The notes under the pieces are model-generated. The model did not search any database. It saw only the letters and a program-made list of their open reading frames with translations, and was not told where the DNA came from. From positions 1 to 34,729 of the forward strand of contig CACEHH010000001.1 of the NCBI GenBank assembly GCA_902559345.1: a stretch of DNA of 34,729 nt, read 5' to 3'. This stretch comes from an uncultured SAR86 cluster bacterium (GTDB lineage: Bacteria > Pseudomonadota > Gammaproteobacteria > Magnimaribacterales > D2472). Position numbers and translations under genes: made by a program. Shown here one piece after another: positions 1 to 7,091 of this stretch. Position 1 is the stretch's first letter. The number at the start of each line of letters is the position of its first letter.

Positions 1-765
1 CATAGCACCAGGATTAGCAATTAAAGTTATGCCCTGCTCTTGGATATAACTTTCAGTAATCTGCAACCCTTCGATAATTCTTTCAGGCGCTGCAAGATAG
101 TTCATAATTTTTGGCATGACTGCTATCAAACCTCTTTCTGAAAAATGCCCTTCTTCAAGATTTGCTAATTTTTTTTCTTCATGACTTAGATGTTCTATAT
201 CTTTTTGAGAAATGCCAAAAAACTCTAAGGCTTTTGTATTCATTATAAACTCATGAAAAGATCTATGAATAATTAAGATAGGTCTGTCTTTTGAGATCAA
301 ATCTAGGTCTTGTCTTGTTAATTTTCCATGAAAGTAATGATGAAATCCCCAGCTTACAAGAGGATTTTTATCATTTAATGAATTTTCAACCAAGCTTAGC
401 CTATCTAGATATTCTTTCCTATTTCTTATGCCATAGGTCTTTTTAGAGGAAACATTCCAATCATCAATGGCAACTATATGTGAATTCATAGTAATAGCAG
501 CAAGCAATGGGTGAATGTGGTGCTCAATAAAACCTGGAACAATGATTTGGTCTTGATGAGAATAATCTACTAAAATATCTGGAAATTCTTTCAGCAGCTC
601 TTCTTTTAAACCCACAGAGTTAATTCTGTTTTCCTTTATATACAGTGCATTAGCATTTGGATACTGATCATCTAGAGTGATAATATTTTTGGCTATAATT
701 ATTCTATCTAGTGAAAATAAATTAACAGAAAATATAAAAATTAAATATGTGAAATATCTAAACAT
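1..765 (-). CDS. Amidohydrolase family 3 (YtcJ-like) protein, N-terminal part
   Basis: The reading frame is open from an ATG at 765 to the window edge (255 codons), so the C-terminal half is missing. Residues 1-17 form a hydrophobic stretch after MFRY that looks like a signal peptide, suggesting export. The frame then shows the classic start of a metal-dependent amidohydrolase: a short beta domain, then PGFIEHHIHP with the HxH metal ligands at His83 and His85. A further WGFHHYFHG segment lies near residue 120. The layout fits the Amidohydro_3 (YtcJ-like) family, usually about 550 residues, whose members hydrolyse C-N bonds in varied substrates; the substrate here cannot be read. The start overlaps the end of the upstream esterase by 8 bp, so the two are probably cotranscribed. 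The family call is fairly firm; the function is open. Confidence 0.8.
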   Translation of the reverse strand, partial: MFRYFTYLIFIFSVNLFSLDRIIIAKNIITLDDQYPNANALYIKENRINSVGLKEELLKEFPDILVDYSHQDQIIVPGFIEHHIHPLLAAITMNSHIVAIDDWNVSSKKTYGIRNRKEYLDRLSLVENSLNDKNPLVSWGFHHYFHGKLTRQDLDLISKDRPILIIHRSFHEFIMNTKALEFFGISQKDIEHLSHEEKKLANLEEGHFSERGLIAVMPKIMNYLAAPERIIEGLQITESYIQEQGITLIANPGAM

Positions 766-1789
766 TTTTATTTAATATCTTAGCAAGATTATCTGCAATT
801 GTATTATTGGCTTCTTGCACAGCAAGACTAATACGCCCTAGTATCAAAAAACTATGTGGAAGGCTATCAAAACAATAATCAATTACCCTTACTCCTGATT
901 TTTTCAAAGCTTTAGCAAACTTTTTGCCTTGATCGCGAATTGGATCAAATCCAGCTGTAACAATTATAGTTGGAGGTAGGTTTGCTAAATCACTCTGATG
1001 CAATGGATTGGCCCATGGATGATCTACATTCTTGTTATTTGGAAATGTTGTATTTCTAAAAAAATCCATCGTTTCAAATGTCATTGGAAATACATCTGCA
1101 CAAGTTTCAAGAGAGGGTTGATTTTCTAGGCTTGTTGTCACCCATGGATAAATTAAACATAGGGCCGCTGGTTGAATCTTACTCATATCTTTGAGCTCTC
1201 TTGCCATTGTTGCTGAAATCATTCCTCCAGCACTATCTCCAACAAGCGCAACAGACTTAGGATCAATATTTAAAAAATTGGCATTTTTTTGAACATAGCT
1301 CCACAAGGCAAAAGCATCATCAATTGCAGCTGGAAAATTATTCTCAGGACATAAACGGTAATTAAGAGAAATTACTGTAGAAGAACATTTATCTGATAGC
1401 AACGAACAAAAATAATCATCTGTCTTATTATCCATAATCACAAATCCTCCTTGATGAAAAAATAGGATTGCTGAATTAGGCCCATGCTTGGATTCTTTTT
1501 TATATATTCTTATTTGCATTTCGCCATCAGGCCCTCTAATTACATCTTCTACAATCTTTATTCCTTTGATGTTAGGCAATGCAAAATTATCTAATAATTT
1601 TGATGCTTTCCTATAATCATTTGGTGAAACTAATTTTTTTGGATTCTCTTTGGAAGATAAATTTGAAATTATCTGAATATTTACATCTAGAGTATTTCCA
1701 TCTATCTCTATTGGATTTCCTGCAAGGAAGCGCAAGACTCTTTTTGGCAAAATTCTTAATAGATCTATGATTAATTTCTGAAATTTCAT
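758..1789 (-). CDS. Alpha/beta-hydrolase of the hormone-sensitive-lipase type (carboxylesterase)
   Basis: This 343-residue protein has the architecture of HSL-family (family IV) esterases. The oxyanion-hole motif is at 112-116 (HQGGF), the nucleophile elbow GDSAGG at 184-189 with Ser186, the acid in FDPIRDQG (Asp282) and the base in PHSF (His312). NYRLCPE (143-149) is also typical of the family. It should hydrolyse small acyl esters or lactones in the cytoplasm; I see no convincing signal peptide. The motif reads HQGG where HGGG is most usual, a small variation in the oxyanion hole. The downstream amidohydrolase overlaps it by 8 bp, so a shared catabolic role for the two hydrolases is plausible. 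The natural substrate is unknown. Confidence 0.85.
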   Translation of the reverse strand: MKFQKLIIDLLRILPKRVLRFLAGNPIEIDGNTLDVNIQIISNLSSKENPKKLVSPNDYRKASKLLDNFALPNIKGIKIVEDVIRGPDGEMQIRIYKKESKHGPNSAILFFHQGGFVIMDNKTDDYFCSLLSDKCSSTVISLNYRLCPENNFPAAIDDAFALWSYVQKNANFLNIDPKSVALVGDSAGGMISATMARELKDMSKIQPAALCLIYPWVTTSLENQPSLETCADVFPMTFETMDFFRNTTFPNNKNVDHPWANPLHQSDLANLPPTIIVTAGFDPIRDQGKKFAKALKKSGVRVIDYCFDSLPHSFLILGRISLAVQEANNTIADNLAKILNKNV

Positions 1790-1914
1790 TTAACTTACTA
1801 TATTACTAGTATTTTTAATAAAATAACTTGGTTTATTGCGGTAAATAAAAATAGATTATGTGCTTTTTTTGATATATATTAAATATACACATATTTAAAA
1901 AAGAGGATTAAATT

Positions 1915-2130
1915 ATGGATAATAGAGAAGTAACAGTAGGAAATTGGCTAGTAGTTTATATTTTGATGTGTATACCATTAGTAAATTTCATTATGCTATT
2001 AGTATGGGCATTTGGAAGCGGTGCACCTGCATCTCAATCAAATTGGGCTAAGGCAACTCTAATCTGGATGGTAATATTAACTATCTTATGGTTTGTCTTG
2101 ATTGCTGGTATGGTTGCGTCATTAGCATAA
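1915..2130 (+). CDS. Small two-helix membrane protein, function unknown
   Basis: This 71-residue protein has two hydrophobic helices at about 10-33 and 44-69, joined by a short polar turn (GSGAPASQSNWAKA). The pattern VGNWL...IP.VN...LVWAFGSG is one I associate with small uncharacterised membrane proteins of many bacteria, but I know no function. A good Shine-Dalgarno (AGAGGA, 1902-1907, 7 nt before the ATG) and a strong terminator right behind it suggest a separately expressed gene with its own short mRNA. The upstream gap from 1790 is AT-rich and must also hold the promoter of the divergent esterase; I could not settle on a -35/-10 pair there. Confidence 0.75.
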   Translation: MDNREVTVGNWLVVYILMCIPLVNFIMLLVWAFGSGAPASQSNWAKATLIWMVILTILWFVLIAGMVASLA

Positions 2131-2143
2131 AAACCTAATTTCT

Positions 2144-2172
2144 AAAAAACCCCTATTTTTAGGGGTTTTTTT
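2144..2172 (+). terminator. Rho-independent terminator of the small membrane protein gene
   Basis: The sequence folds as ACCCCTA-loop-TAGGGGT, flanked by A6 on the left and followed by a T run. It starts 13 bases after the stop codon of the small membrane protein gene. The G+C core within an AT-rich region makes this the clearest intrinsic terminator in the window. Confidence 0.9.
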
Positions 2173-2192
2173 ATCTTTAAAAATTTTGATAA

Positions 2193-2663
2193 ATGAACTT
2201 CAAATATATTACTAAAACTGCTATAGCCATTACAGCTTTAATTGGCTCCTTTAACTTAGAAAGTTTCACTGCTAGTAATAGTCCATTGCTACTGGTTCAT
2301 AAAACACCTACATGCGGTTGTTGCAAGCAATGGATTAAGCATTTGGAAAAAAATGGATTTTCTATATCAACTAAAGATCATCAAAGTCTTCAAGAAATTA
2401 AGGAAAGTTATCAAATTAAATCTGAATACAGATCTTGTCATACCGGTGTATCAAAAGATGGTTATATTTTTGAAGGTCACATCCCAAGTAAATATATAAC
2501 TCAATTTCTATCTGAAGAACATTCCAATGCAATTGGCTTGTCAGTTCCTGGAATGCCTCTAGGCTCACCTGGAATGGAGGTTGAAGGAAAATTTATGCCT
2601 TATGATGTCCTTATACTTTTTAAAGATGGAACAAGTAAGGTATATGCCGAAGTTAGAGAATAA
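2193..2663 (+). CDS. DUF411 family exported metal-binding protein
   Basis: The 156-residue protein begins with a hydrophobic stretch (about 8-21) that looks like a signal peptide, so it is probably periplasmic. The mature part matches DUF411: the CGCC cysteine motif after KTPT (Cys41, Cys43, Cys44), the SCHT motif (Cys82, His83), EGHIP (His96), and VPGMPLGSPGME with Met121 and Met128. Family members often sit beside copper-resistance genes and are thought to bind metal; a direct biochemical role is not well established. The ATG is only 20 nt past the terminator of the previous gene, with no visible Shine-Dalgarno, so its promoter must overlap that terminator or it depends on read-through. The next gene, a COG0523 GTPase, starts 51 bp downstream, and a joint metal-homeostasis role is likely. 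Confidence 0.85.
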   Translation: MNFKYITKTAIAITALIGSFNLESFTASNSPLLLVHKTPTCGCCKQWIKHLEKNGFSISTKDHQSLQEIKESYQIKSEYRSCHTGVSKDGYIFEGHIPSKYITQFLSEEHSNAIGLSVPGMPLGSPGMEVEGKFMPYDVLILFKDGTSKVYAEVRE

Positions 2664-2714
2664 GATTCTTGACAAAGATGCTATATTAAATATTTACACT
2701 TTTAGGAATTTATA

Positions 2715-3920
2715 ATGAATATTACAGACAGATTGCCTGTTACTGTTTTGTCTGGTTTTTTGGGTGCTGGTAAAACAACAGTACTAAGTCATATATTAAA
2801 TAACCGTCAAAATAAAAAAGTTGCGGTTATTGTTAACGATATGAGTGAAATTAATATTGATGCTTCGATGGTAAAAAATGAAGTATCTCTAAGTCACAGC
2901 GAAGAAAAATTAGTTGAAATGAGCAACGGATGTATTTGCTGTACTTTAAGAGAAGATCTGCTGTTAGAGGTAAATAAATTAGCTAAAGATAATAAATTTG
3001 ATCATCTTGTAATTGAATCAACAGGAATTTCAGAACCTCTCCCCGTTGCAGAAACTTTTACCTTTGCTGATGAAAATGGTGTTTCTCTATCAGAAGTTGC
3101 CAAGCTTGATACTATGGTCACAGTTGTTGATGCTGTTAATTTTTTAAAAGATTATGAAGATGCTAAGTATCTTCAAGACACTGGTGAGTCATTGGGTGAA
3201 GATGATGAACGAAGTGTTGCAGATTTATTGGTTGATCAAATCGAATTTGCTGATGTAATTCTGATAAGCAAAACTGATCTAGTTAAAGCTGACGATATAA
3301 CTAAGTTAAAAGCTATTCTCAAGAACCTTAATACTAATGCCCGAATATTGCCTATTACTATGGGTAAAGTGGAAATTGAAGAAGTGCTAGATACTGGCTT
3401 ATTTGATTTTGAGAAAGCAAAAGAAGCTCCTGGATGGCTCAAAGAAATGCGTGGAGATCATACTCCTGAAACTGAAGAATATGGGATAAGTAGTTTTAGT
3501 TATGTTGCCCGTCGACCATTTCTTCCAGAAAAGTTTTTTAACTTTGTTCATGATACTCAAAAGTTTGGAAAATTAATAAGATCTAAGGGATATTTTTGGT
3601 TAGGTTCACGTCTTGAATATGCCGGACAATGGAGTCAAGCAGGTGGTATTGCTCGTTATGGTTTTGCAGGAATGTTTTGGAGATCTGTGCCAAAAAAAGA
3701 CTGGCCAACAGATGAGGAGTCTTTAAAAACTATAAGAGAAAATTGGGTAGAACCATTTGGTGATATGCGACAAGAATTAGTTTTTATCGGACAAAATCTT
3801 GATAAAGAAGCTATGATTCAAGCTCTTGACGATTGTCTTGTCACTGAAGACGATATGCTTAAAGGTGAAGAATTTTGGACTTCATTGGAAGATCCTTTTC
3901 CTCCTTGGCAAGAAATTTAA
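2715..3920 (+). CDS. COG0523/CobW-family GTPase, putative zinc metallochaperone (ZigA-like)
   Basis: A 401-residue G3E GTPase. Walker [10 protein letters not shown] is at 14-22, the metal-binding CICC motif at 73-76 (Cys73, Cys75, Cys76), ESTGISEP follows as the switch/Walker B region, and SKTDLV stands for the NKxD base-recognition motif. The C-terminal half (from about 255) is a CobW_C-type domain. Length and the long C-terminal region fit the ZigA/YciC-like zinc-chaperone branch better than cobalamin CobW, and no cobalamin genes are near. Such proteins deliver metal to client enzymes, often under zinc limitation. Translation signals are good (AGGA at 2704-2707, 7 nt before the ATG). A perfect TTGACA lies at 2669-2674 but the -10 is weak. 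The stop codon is only 4 bp from an oppositely oriented tRNA. Confidence 0.85.
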   Translation: MNITDRLPVTVLSGFLGAGKTTVLSHILNNRQNKKVAVIVNDMSEINIDASMVKNEVSLSHSEEKLVEMSNGCICCTLREDLLLEVNKLAKDNKFDHLVIESTGISEPLPVAETFTFADENGVSLSEVAKLDTMVTVVDAVNFLKDYEDAKYLQDTGESLGEDDERSVADLLVDQIEFADVILISKTDLVKADDITKLKAILKNLNTNARILPITMGKVEIEEVLDTGLFDFEKAKEAPGWLKEMRGDHTPETEEYGISSFSYVARRPFLPEKFFNFVHDTQKFGKLIRSKGYFWLGSRLEYAGQWSQAGGIARYGFAGMFWRSVPKKDWPTDEESLKTIRENWVEPFGDMRQELVFIGQNLDKEAMIQALDDCLVTEDDMLKGEEFWTSLEDPFPPWQEI

Positions 3921-3924
3921 TAAG

Positions 3925-4001
3925 TGGTGGGCCCGGGAGGACTCGAACCTCCGACCAATGGATTATGAGTCCACTGCTCTAACCAACTGAGCTACAGGCC
4001 C
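3925..4001 (-). tRNA. tRNA with anticodon CAU, probably tRNA-Ile2 (lysidine-modified)
   Basis: The 77-nt minus-strand sequence folds as a full cloverleaf: acceptor GGGCCTG paired with CGGGCCC (one G-U pair), D arm GCTC/GAGC, anticodon stem GTGGA/TCCAT around loop CTCATAA, T arm with GTTCGAG, and encoded CCA. The anticodon is CAU, which alone could be elongator Met, initiator Met or Ile2. The acceptor pair C1-A72 of initiators is absent. C4-G69 and C5-G68, known TilS recognition pairs in E. coli tRNA-Ile2, are present, while E. coli elongator tRNA-Met has U4-A69 and A5-U68. I therefore favour Ile2, which reads AUA after lysidine modification. Elongator Met remains possible. Confidence 0.9.
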
Positions 4002-4028
4002 AATGTTCATAAGAACAAAAGAGCGATA

Positions 4029-4034
4029 ATTATA
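4029..4034 (-). promoter_or_regulatory. Candidate -10 box of the tRNA promoter
   Basis: A perfect TATAAT on the minus strand lies 27 nt before the tRNA 5' end, giving a predicted start near 4022 and a leader of about 20 nt. No good TTGACA is seen at the expected distance (best is TTCCTT with a 16-bp spacer). The leader contains a small inverted repeat TGTTC-ATAA-GAACA at 4004-4017, possibly a processing structure. Confidence 0.45.
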
Positions 4035-4079
4035 TAAGAATTAATTTTTTAAGGAAGTCTTTAAATAAACCTGATAGGC

Positions 4080-4085
4080 TATTAT
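4080..4085 (+). promoter_or_regulatory. Candidate -10 box just upstream of the yrbL-like gene
   Basis: TATTAT ends 6 nt before the ATG at 4092. If it is used, transcription would begin at or very near the A of the start codon and the mRNA would be leaderless. There is no Shine-Dalgarno between it and the start. No strong -35 is visible and AT-rich sequence makes such boxes common. Confidence 0.35.
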
Positions 4086-4091
4086 CTTATT

Positions 4092-4727
4092 ATGATTGAT
4101 CTAAATGGTGTAACCCCTTTTGCAGAAGGTGGTAATAGAAGGTGTTTCGTTCATCCCAATAATCCTAATAGATGTCTAAAAGTTATTCATTCAGGATTGC
4201 TTCAAACGATAATGAAAAATAAACCATGGTATAAGAAATTAAGATCAGCAGAGAGTTTTGATGATAATCTAAGAGAAAGAGATGCCTATAATCAAAAAGC
4301 TCTAAGGAATGATAATTCTGAAACATGGAAGCATTTAGCGAAATGGTATGGAATGGTTGAAACGACTATTGGTGCTGCATCAGAAACTGAATTAATAAAG
4401 AATGAGAATTTAGTTGCTGAAACACTTGAAAGTTATTTATTTGCTAATGGGTTTACTGATGAAATAAAGCTATCTATAGAACAATTTCATGACTGGTTAA
4501 GAAAAAATCTAATTTTGACCAAAAATCTTATTCCTCATAATCTTGTTCTTAAAAGAGTGAATAACGACATAATTATAAAGATCGTAGATGGTCTTGGCTC
4601 TCAAGCTTTTATCCCATTGCCAGACTATTCTAATTTTTTTGCTAAAAGATATGTTGAAAGAAGAATTGAATTAATGATGAGTAGAATTAGATGGGATTTG
4701 TCAGGAAGGGTAGGAAATTGGAAATAA
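4092..4727 (+). CDS. YrbL-like protein (PhoP regulatory network protein family, kinase-like fold)
   Basis: This 211-residue protein lines up with E. coli YrbL along its length. The start (PFAEGGNRRCFVHP...RCLKVIH) corresponds to the glycine-rich strand and the ATP-lysine strand of a protein-kinase-like fold, with Lys30 the likely counterpart. RERDAY (61-66) resembles the YrbL helix. LIPHNLVLK (147-154) matches the catalytic-loop region that reads LKPQNIL in YrbL, and KIVDGLGS (163-170) the following metal-binding strand with Asp166. The catalytic-loop Asp of true kinases is not visible, so activity is doubtful. The family has no proven biochemical function; in enterics the gene is PhoP-controlled, but no PhoP context is visible here. 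It stands alone between a divergent tRNA and a small membrane protein gene. Confidence 0.75.
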   Translation: MIDLNGVTPFAEGGNRRCFVHPNNPNRCLKVIHSGLLQTIMKNKPWYKKLRSAESFDDNLRERDAYNQKALRNDNSETWKHLAKWYGMVETTIGAASETELIKNENLVAETLESYLFANGFTDEIKLSIEQFHDWLRKNLILTKNLIPHNLVLKRVNNDIIIKIVDGLGSQAFIPLPDYSNFFAKRYVERRIELMMSRIRWDLSGRVGNWK

Positions 4728-4774
4728 TCAGCGCGCTATCCTAGTGATATTAATTAAACTTTAATATTTATCGC

Positions 4775-4802
4775 TTGTTCAAATGCTTTGTTTTGTTATT
4801 AT
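4775..4802 (+). promoter_or_regulatory. Candidate sigma-70 promoter of the second small membrane protein gene
   Basis: TTGTTC (4775-4780) and TATTAT (4797-4802) are separated by 16 bp. The predicted start near 4809 leaves a leader of about 26 nt that contains the strong Shine-Dalgarno at 4821-4827, so spacing to the gene is consistent. The -35 matches the consensus at only three positions. Confidence 0.4.
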
Positions 4803-4834
4803 TTAACATTAATTAAAAATAGAGGAGAAAAATT

Positions 4835-5140
4835 ATGGCGAGTATGACGTTAAATATGAAAAATCCACAAACTGGTCAAGTTAAACAGGCCCCTGTTGGC
4901 TTTTCATGGACGGTATTCTTATGGGGAATGTTTCCACCATTTTTTAGAGGAGATATTAAGTATGGCTTTATAATTCTTTTTACAGCCTGGCTTGGTAGTA
5001 CTCTTGTTTTTATGTTTATCTACAATAAGCTTTATTTAAGTGACCTTGTTGCTGCAGGTTATCAAAGCATAGATGGAGAAGATATGACAAATATTGCAGC
5101 ATCAAAAGTCGGTATGGTAATACCAAGATTAGAAAACTAG
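4835..5140 (+). CDS. Small membrane protein with a GFSWTVFLWG...FFRGDIKYG motif (HrgC/DUF2628-like)
   Basis: The 101-residue protein has a polar N-terminus (NMKNPQTGQVKQAP), then a motif GFSWTVFLWGMFPPFFRGD at about 23-41, a hydrophobic helix at about 45-63, and a soluble tail. The motif resembles the aromatic 'GFSW..F..G....FRGD.K' signature that I associate with HrgC and DUF2628-type small membrane proteins; the function of these is not established. It has a very good Shine-Dalgarno (AGAGGAG, 4821-4827, 7 nt before ATG) and its own strong terminator. Together with the small membrane gene at 1915 it looks like one of the more strongly translated genes in the window. The family assignment is tentative. 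Confidence 0.65.
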   Translation: MASMTLNMKNPQTGQVKQAPVGFSWTVFLWGMFPPFFRGDIKYGFIILFTAWLGSTLVFMFIYNKLYLSDLVAAGYQSIDGEDMTNIAASKVGMVIPRLEN

Positions 5141-5180
5141 AATAATCTAAGACTTAAATATTTTCGTAGAAATTTTATAT

Positions 5181-5219
5181 AAGTAGTTAAGACTGATACA
5201 AGTCTTAACTACTTTTTTT
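5181..5219 (+). terminator. Rho-independent terminator between convergent genes, overlapping the rpoD stop
   Basis: A perfect 14-bp inverted repeat (5181-5194 with 5201-5214, loop GATACA) runs into T7 at 5213-5219. It terminates the plus-strand small membrane gene. The T run covers part of the rpoD stop codon (5218-5220), so the last rpoD codons and the plus-strand terminator share sequence. On the minus strand the hairpin is followed only by ATATAAAATTT, a weaker terminator, but it could still serve rpoD. Confidence 0.85.
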
Positions 5220-7032
5220 ATTCATCTAAAAAACTCTTTAAATGGCTTGACCTGCTTGGATGTCTTAATTTTCTTAAAGCTTTTGCTTCTATCTGCCTTA
5301 TCCTTTCTCTAGTTACATCAAATTGCTTACCAACTTCTTCAAGGGTGTGGTCTGTATTCATTCCAATTCCAAATCTCATTCTTAATACCTTTGCTTCTCT
5401 AGCGGTAAGAGATGCGAGAACATCGTCTGTTGCAAAATGTAGACTTTCTTCAGTTGCATTTTCTAGAGGTGATTCAATTACAGTATCTTCAATAAAATCA
5501 CCCAAGCTTGAATCTTCATCGTCTCCAATAGGAGTTTCAGTTGAGATTGGCTCTTTAGCAATCTTCAGAACTTTTCTAACTTTATCTTCAGGCATATCAA
5601 GTTCTTTACTTAATTCTTCAGGCGTGGGCTCTCTTCCCATTTCCTGCATCATTTGGCGAGATACTCTATTTAATTTATTTATAGTTTCAATCATATGCAC
5701 CGGAATTCTGATGGTTCTAGCCTGGTCAGCTATAGATCTTGTTATCGCTTGTCTGATCCACCAAGTAGCATAAGTTGAAAACTTATACCCTCTTCTATAT
5801 TCAAATTTGTCTACAGCTTTCATTAAGCCAATATTTCCCTCTTGGATTAAATCTAGAAATTGTAGTCCTCTATTTGTATATTTTTTTGCTATAGAAATAA
5901 CTAGCCTAAGATTTGCCTCTACCATATCTTTCTTAGCACGACGCATTTTTGTTTCACCCATAGACATATTTCTATTTATTTCTTTAATTTCCTTAACGCT
6001 TAAGCCAATCTTATTTTCGAGTTCAATAATATCTTTTTGAGCTATTACTACATCCTTTTTAACTTTCTCTAAAAGATCTTTCTTGTACTTCTTTTGTTTC
6101 ATTAAATTATCAACCCATCTCACCTTAGTAAGATTTTCTGGATATAAACTTAAGAAATCTTTTCTTGGTATTCTGGCATTTTTAACTAACTGGATTTGAA
6201 TAAAATTTTCTTTTTCTCTAAGACTATTCAATCCATGTCTAGCAATTGCTGCTATATCATCAAACATCCTAGGGCTAAATTTTAAAAACTGAAAGATCTC
6301 TCCAAGTTTTTTAAATTCAATATTTGCTTCTTTAGAATGCCTGCCTTTCTTTTCAATAACTTTTGAAGTTTTATTAAATTGACGTTTTAAATTAGTCATC
6401 CTTCTTTGAACTTCTTTCATGTCAGGACCTGAAGAGGTTTCATCGTCAGATGATGAAGCAGCATCAGCTTCCTCTTTTGCTCTTTGAGTTCCTGGACCGG
6501 CTGAAGGAACTTCTTCCATTTCTTCTAAAAACCCTGTTAGAAAATCATTAATCTTTTTTTCTTCATCTTTAACAAGCTGCCAAAATAACAATACATACTC
6601 AACAGTCTTTGGATAATGAACGCTGGCGTTTAAAAGATCTCTCATACCTTCTTCTATTCTTTTTGCAATTTCTATTTCACCTTCACGAGTTAAGAGATCT
6701 ACAGTTCCCATTTCTCTCATATACATTCGAACTGGGTCTGTTGTTCTTCCTGTCTCATTTTCAACAGCCGCGAGAGCTTCAGCAGCTTGCTCCAATGCAA
6801 TATCATCTGAATTTTCTGATTCTGCCAACATTAATGTGTCGGCATCAGGTGCAGTTTCATGAACTTGTAGACCTAAATCATTAATCATCCCAATGATTTC
6901 ATCAACTTGATCTGGATCGGATATATCATCTGGTAAATGATCATTAACATCTGAATATGTAAGATAGCCCTGTTCTCTACCTTTTTCGATTAGCTCAGCA
7001 ATTCTTGAGCCTTTTTGATTTAATTTATCCAC
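5218..7032 (-). CDS. rpoD: RNA polymerase primary sigma factor RpoD (sigma-70)
   Basis: The 604-residue protein has all parts of a primary sigma factor. Region 1.1 is at about 1-80 ([17 protein letters not shown], matching E. coli), region 1.2 follows [16 protein letters not shown] (95-110), and the non-conserved domain (about 130-355) holds an acidic Ser/Asp stretch near 190-205. Regions 2.1-2.4 include [19 protein letters not shown] and [14 protein letters not shown], and region 4 occupies 542-604, with the -35-binding helix-turn-helix at about 563-586. The start is GTG, chosen because region 1.1 begins immediately after it; an AGAGG lies 12 nt upstream. It is last in the directon after dnaG, the usual order of the macromolecular synthesis operon, but no rpsU is in front. 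Confidence 0.98.
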   Translation of the reverse strand: MDKLNQKGSRIAELIEKGREQGYLTYSDVNDHLPDDISDPDQVDEIIGMINDLGLQVHETAPDADTLMLAESENSDDIALEQAAEALAAVENETGRTTDPVRMYMREMGTVDLLTREGEIEIAKRIEEGMRDLLNASVHYPKTVEYVLLFWQLVKDEEKKINDFLTGFLEEMEEVPSAGPGTQRAKEEADAASSSDDETSSGPDMKEVQRRMTNLKRQFNKTSKVIEKKGRHSKEANIEFKKLGEIFQFLKFSPRMFDDIAAIARHGLNSLREKENFIQIQLVKNARIPRKDFLSLYPENLTKVRWVDNLMKQKKYKKDLLEKVKKDVVIAQKDIIELENKIGLSVKEIKEINRNMSMGETKMRRAKKDMVEANLRLVISIAKKYTNRGLQFLDLIQEGNIGLMKAVDKFEYRRGYKFSTYATWWIRQAITRSIADQARTIRIPVHMIETINKLNRVSRQMMQEMGREPTPEELSKELDMPEDKVRKVLKIAKEPISTETPIGDDEDSSLGDFIEDTVIESPLENATEESLHFATDDVLASLTAREAKVLRMRFGIGMNTDHTLEEVGKQFDVTRERIRQIEAKALRKLRHPSRSSHLKSFLDE

Positions 7033-7069
7033 GGATTAGTCGTACCTCTAGTATATCCTTATATGTATG

Positions 7070-7091
7070 GATTGATCGGTAAAAATCAATC
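7070..7091 (-). other. Hairpin between dnaG and rpoD
   Basis: GATTGAT and ATCAATC (7-bp stem, 8-nt loop) immediately follow the dnaG stop codon. No T run follows on the minus strand, so it is not a standard terminator. In E. coli the dnaG-rpoD junction is a processing site that sets different stabilities for the two messages; this hairpin could play a similar part, which is inference. Confidence 0.4.

Noticed and set aside
2669-2700. Zur box and sigma-70 promoter upstream of the COG0523 gene
   Set aside because: TTGACA is perfect but the best -10 (TATTTA) matches only three positions and would place the start on the ribosome site; the dyad matches the Zur consensus poorly.
5345-5773. Plus-strand frames of 142, 77 and 91 codons inside rpoD
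   Set aside because: They lie antisense to highly conserved sigma-factor sequence and show no family features.
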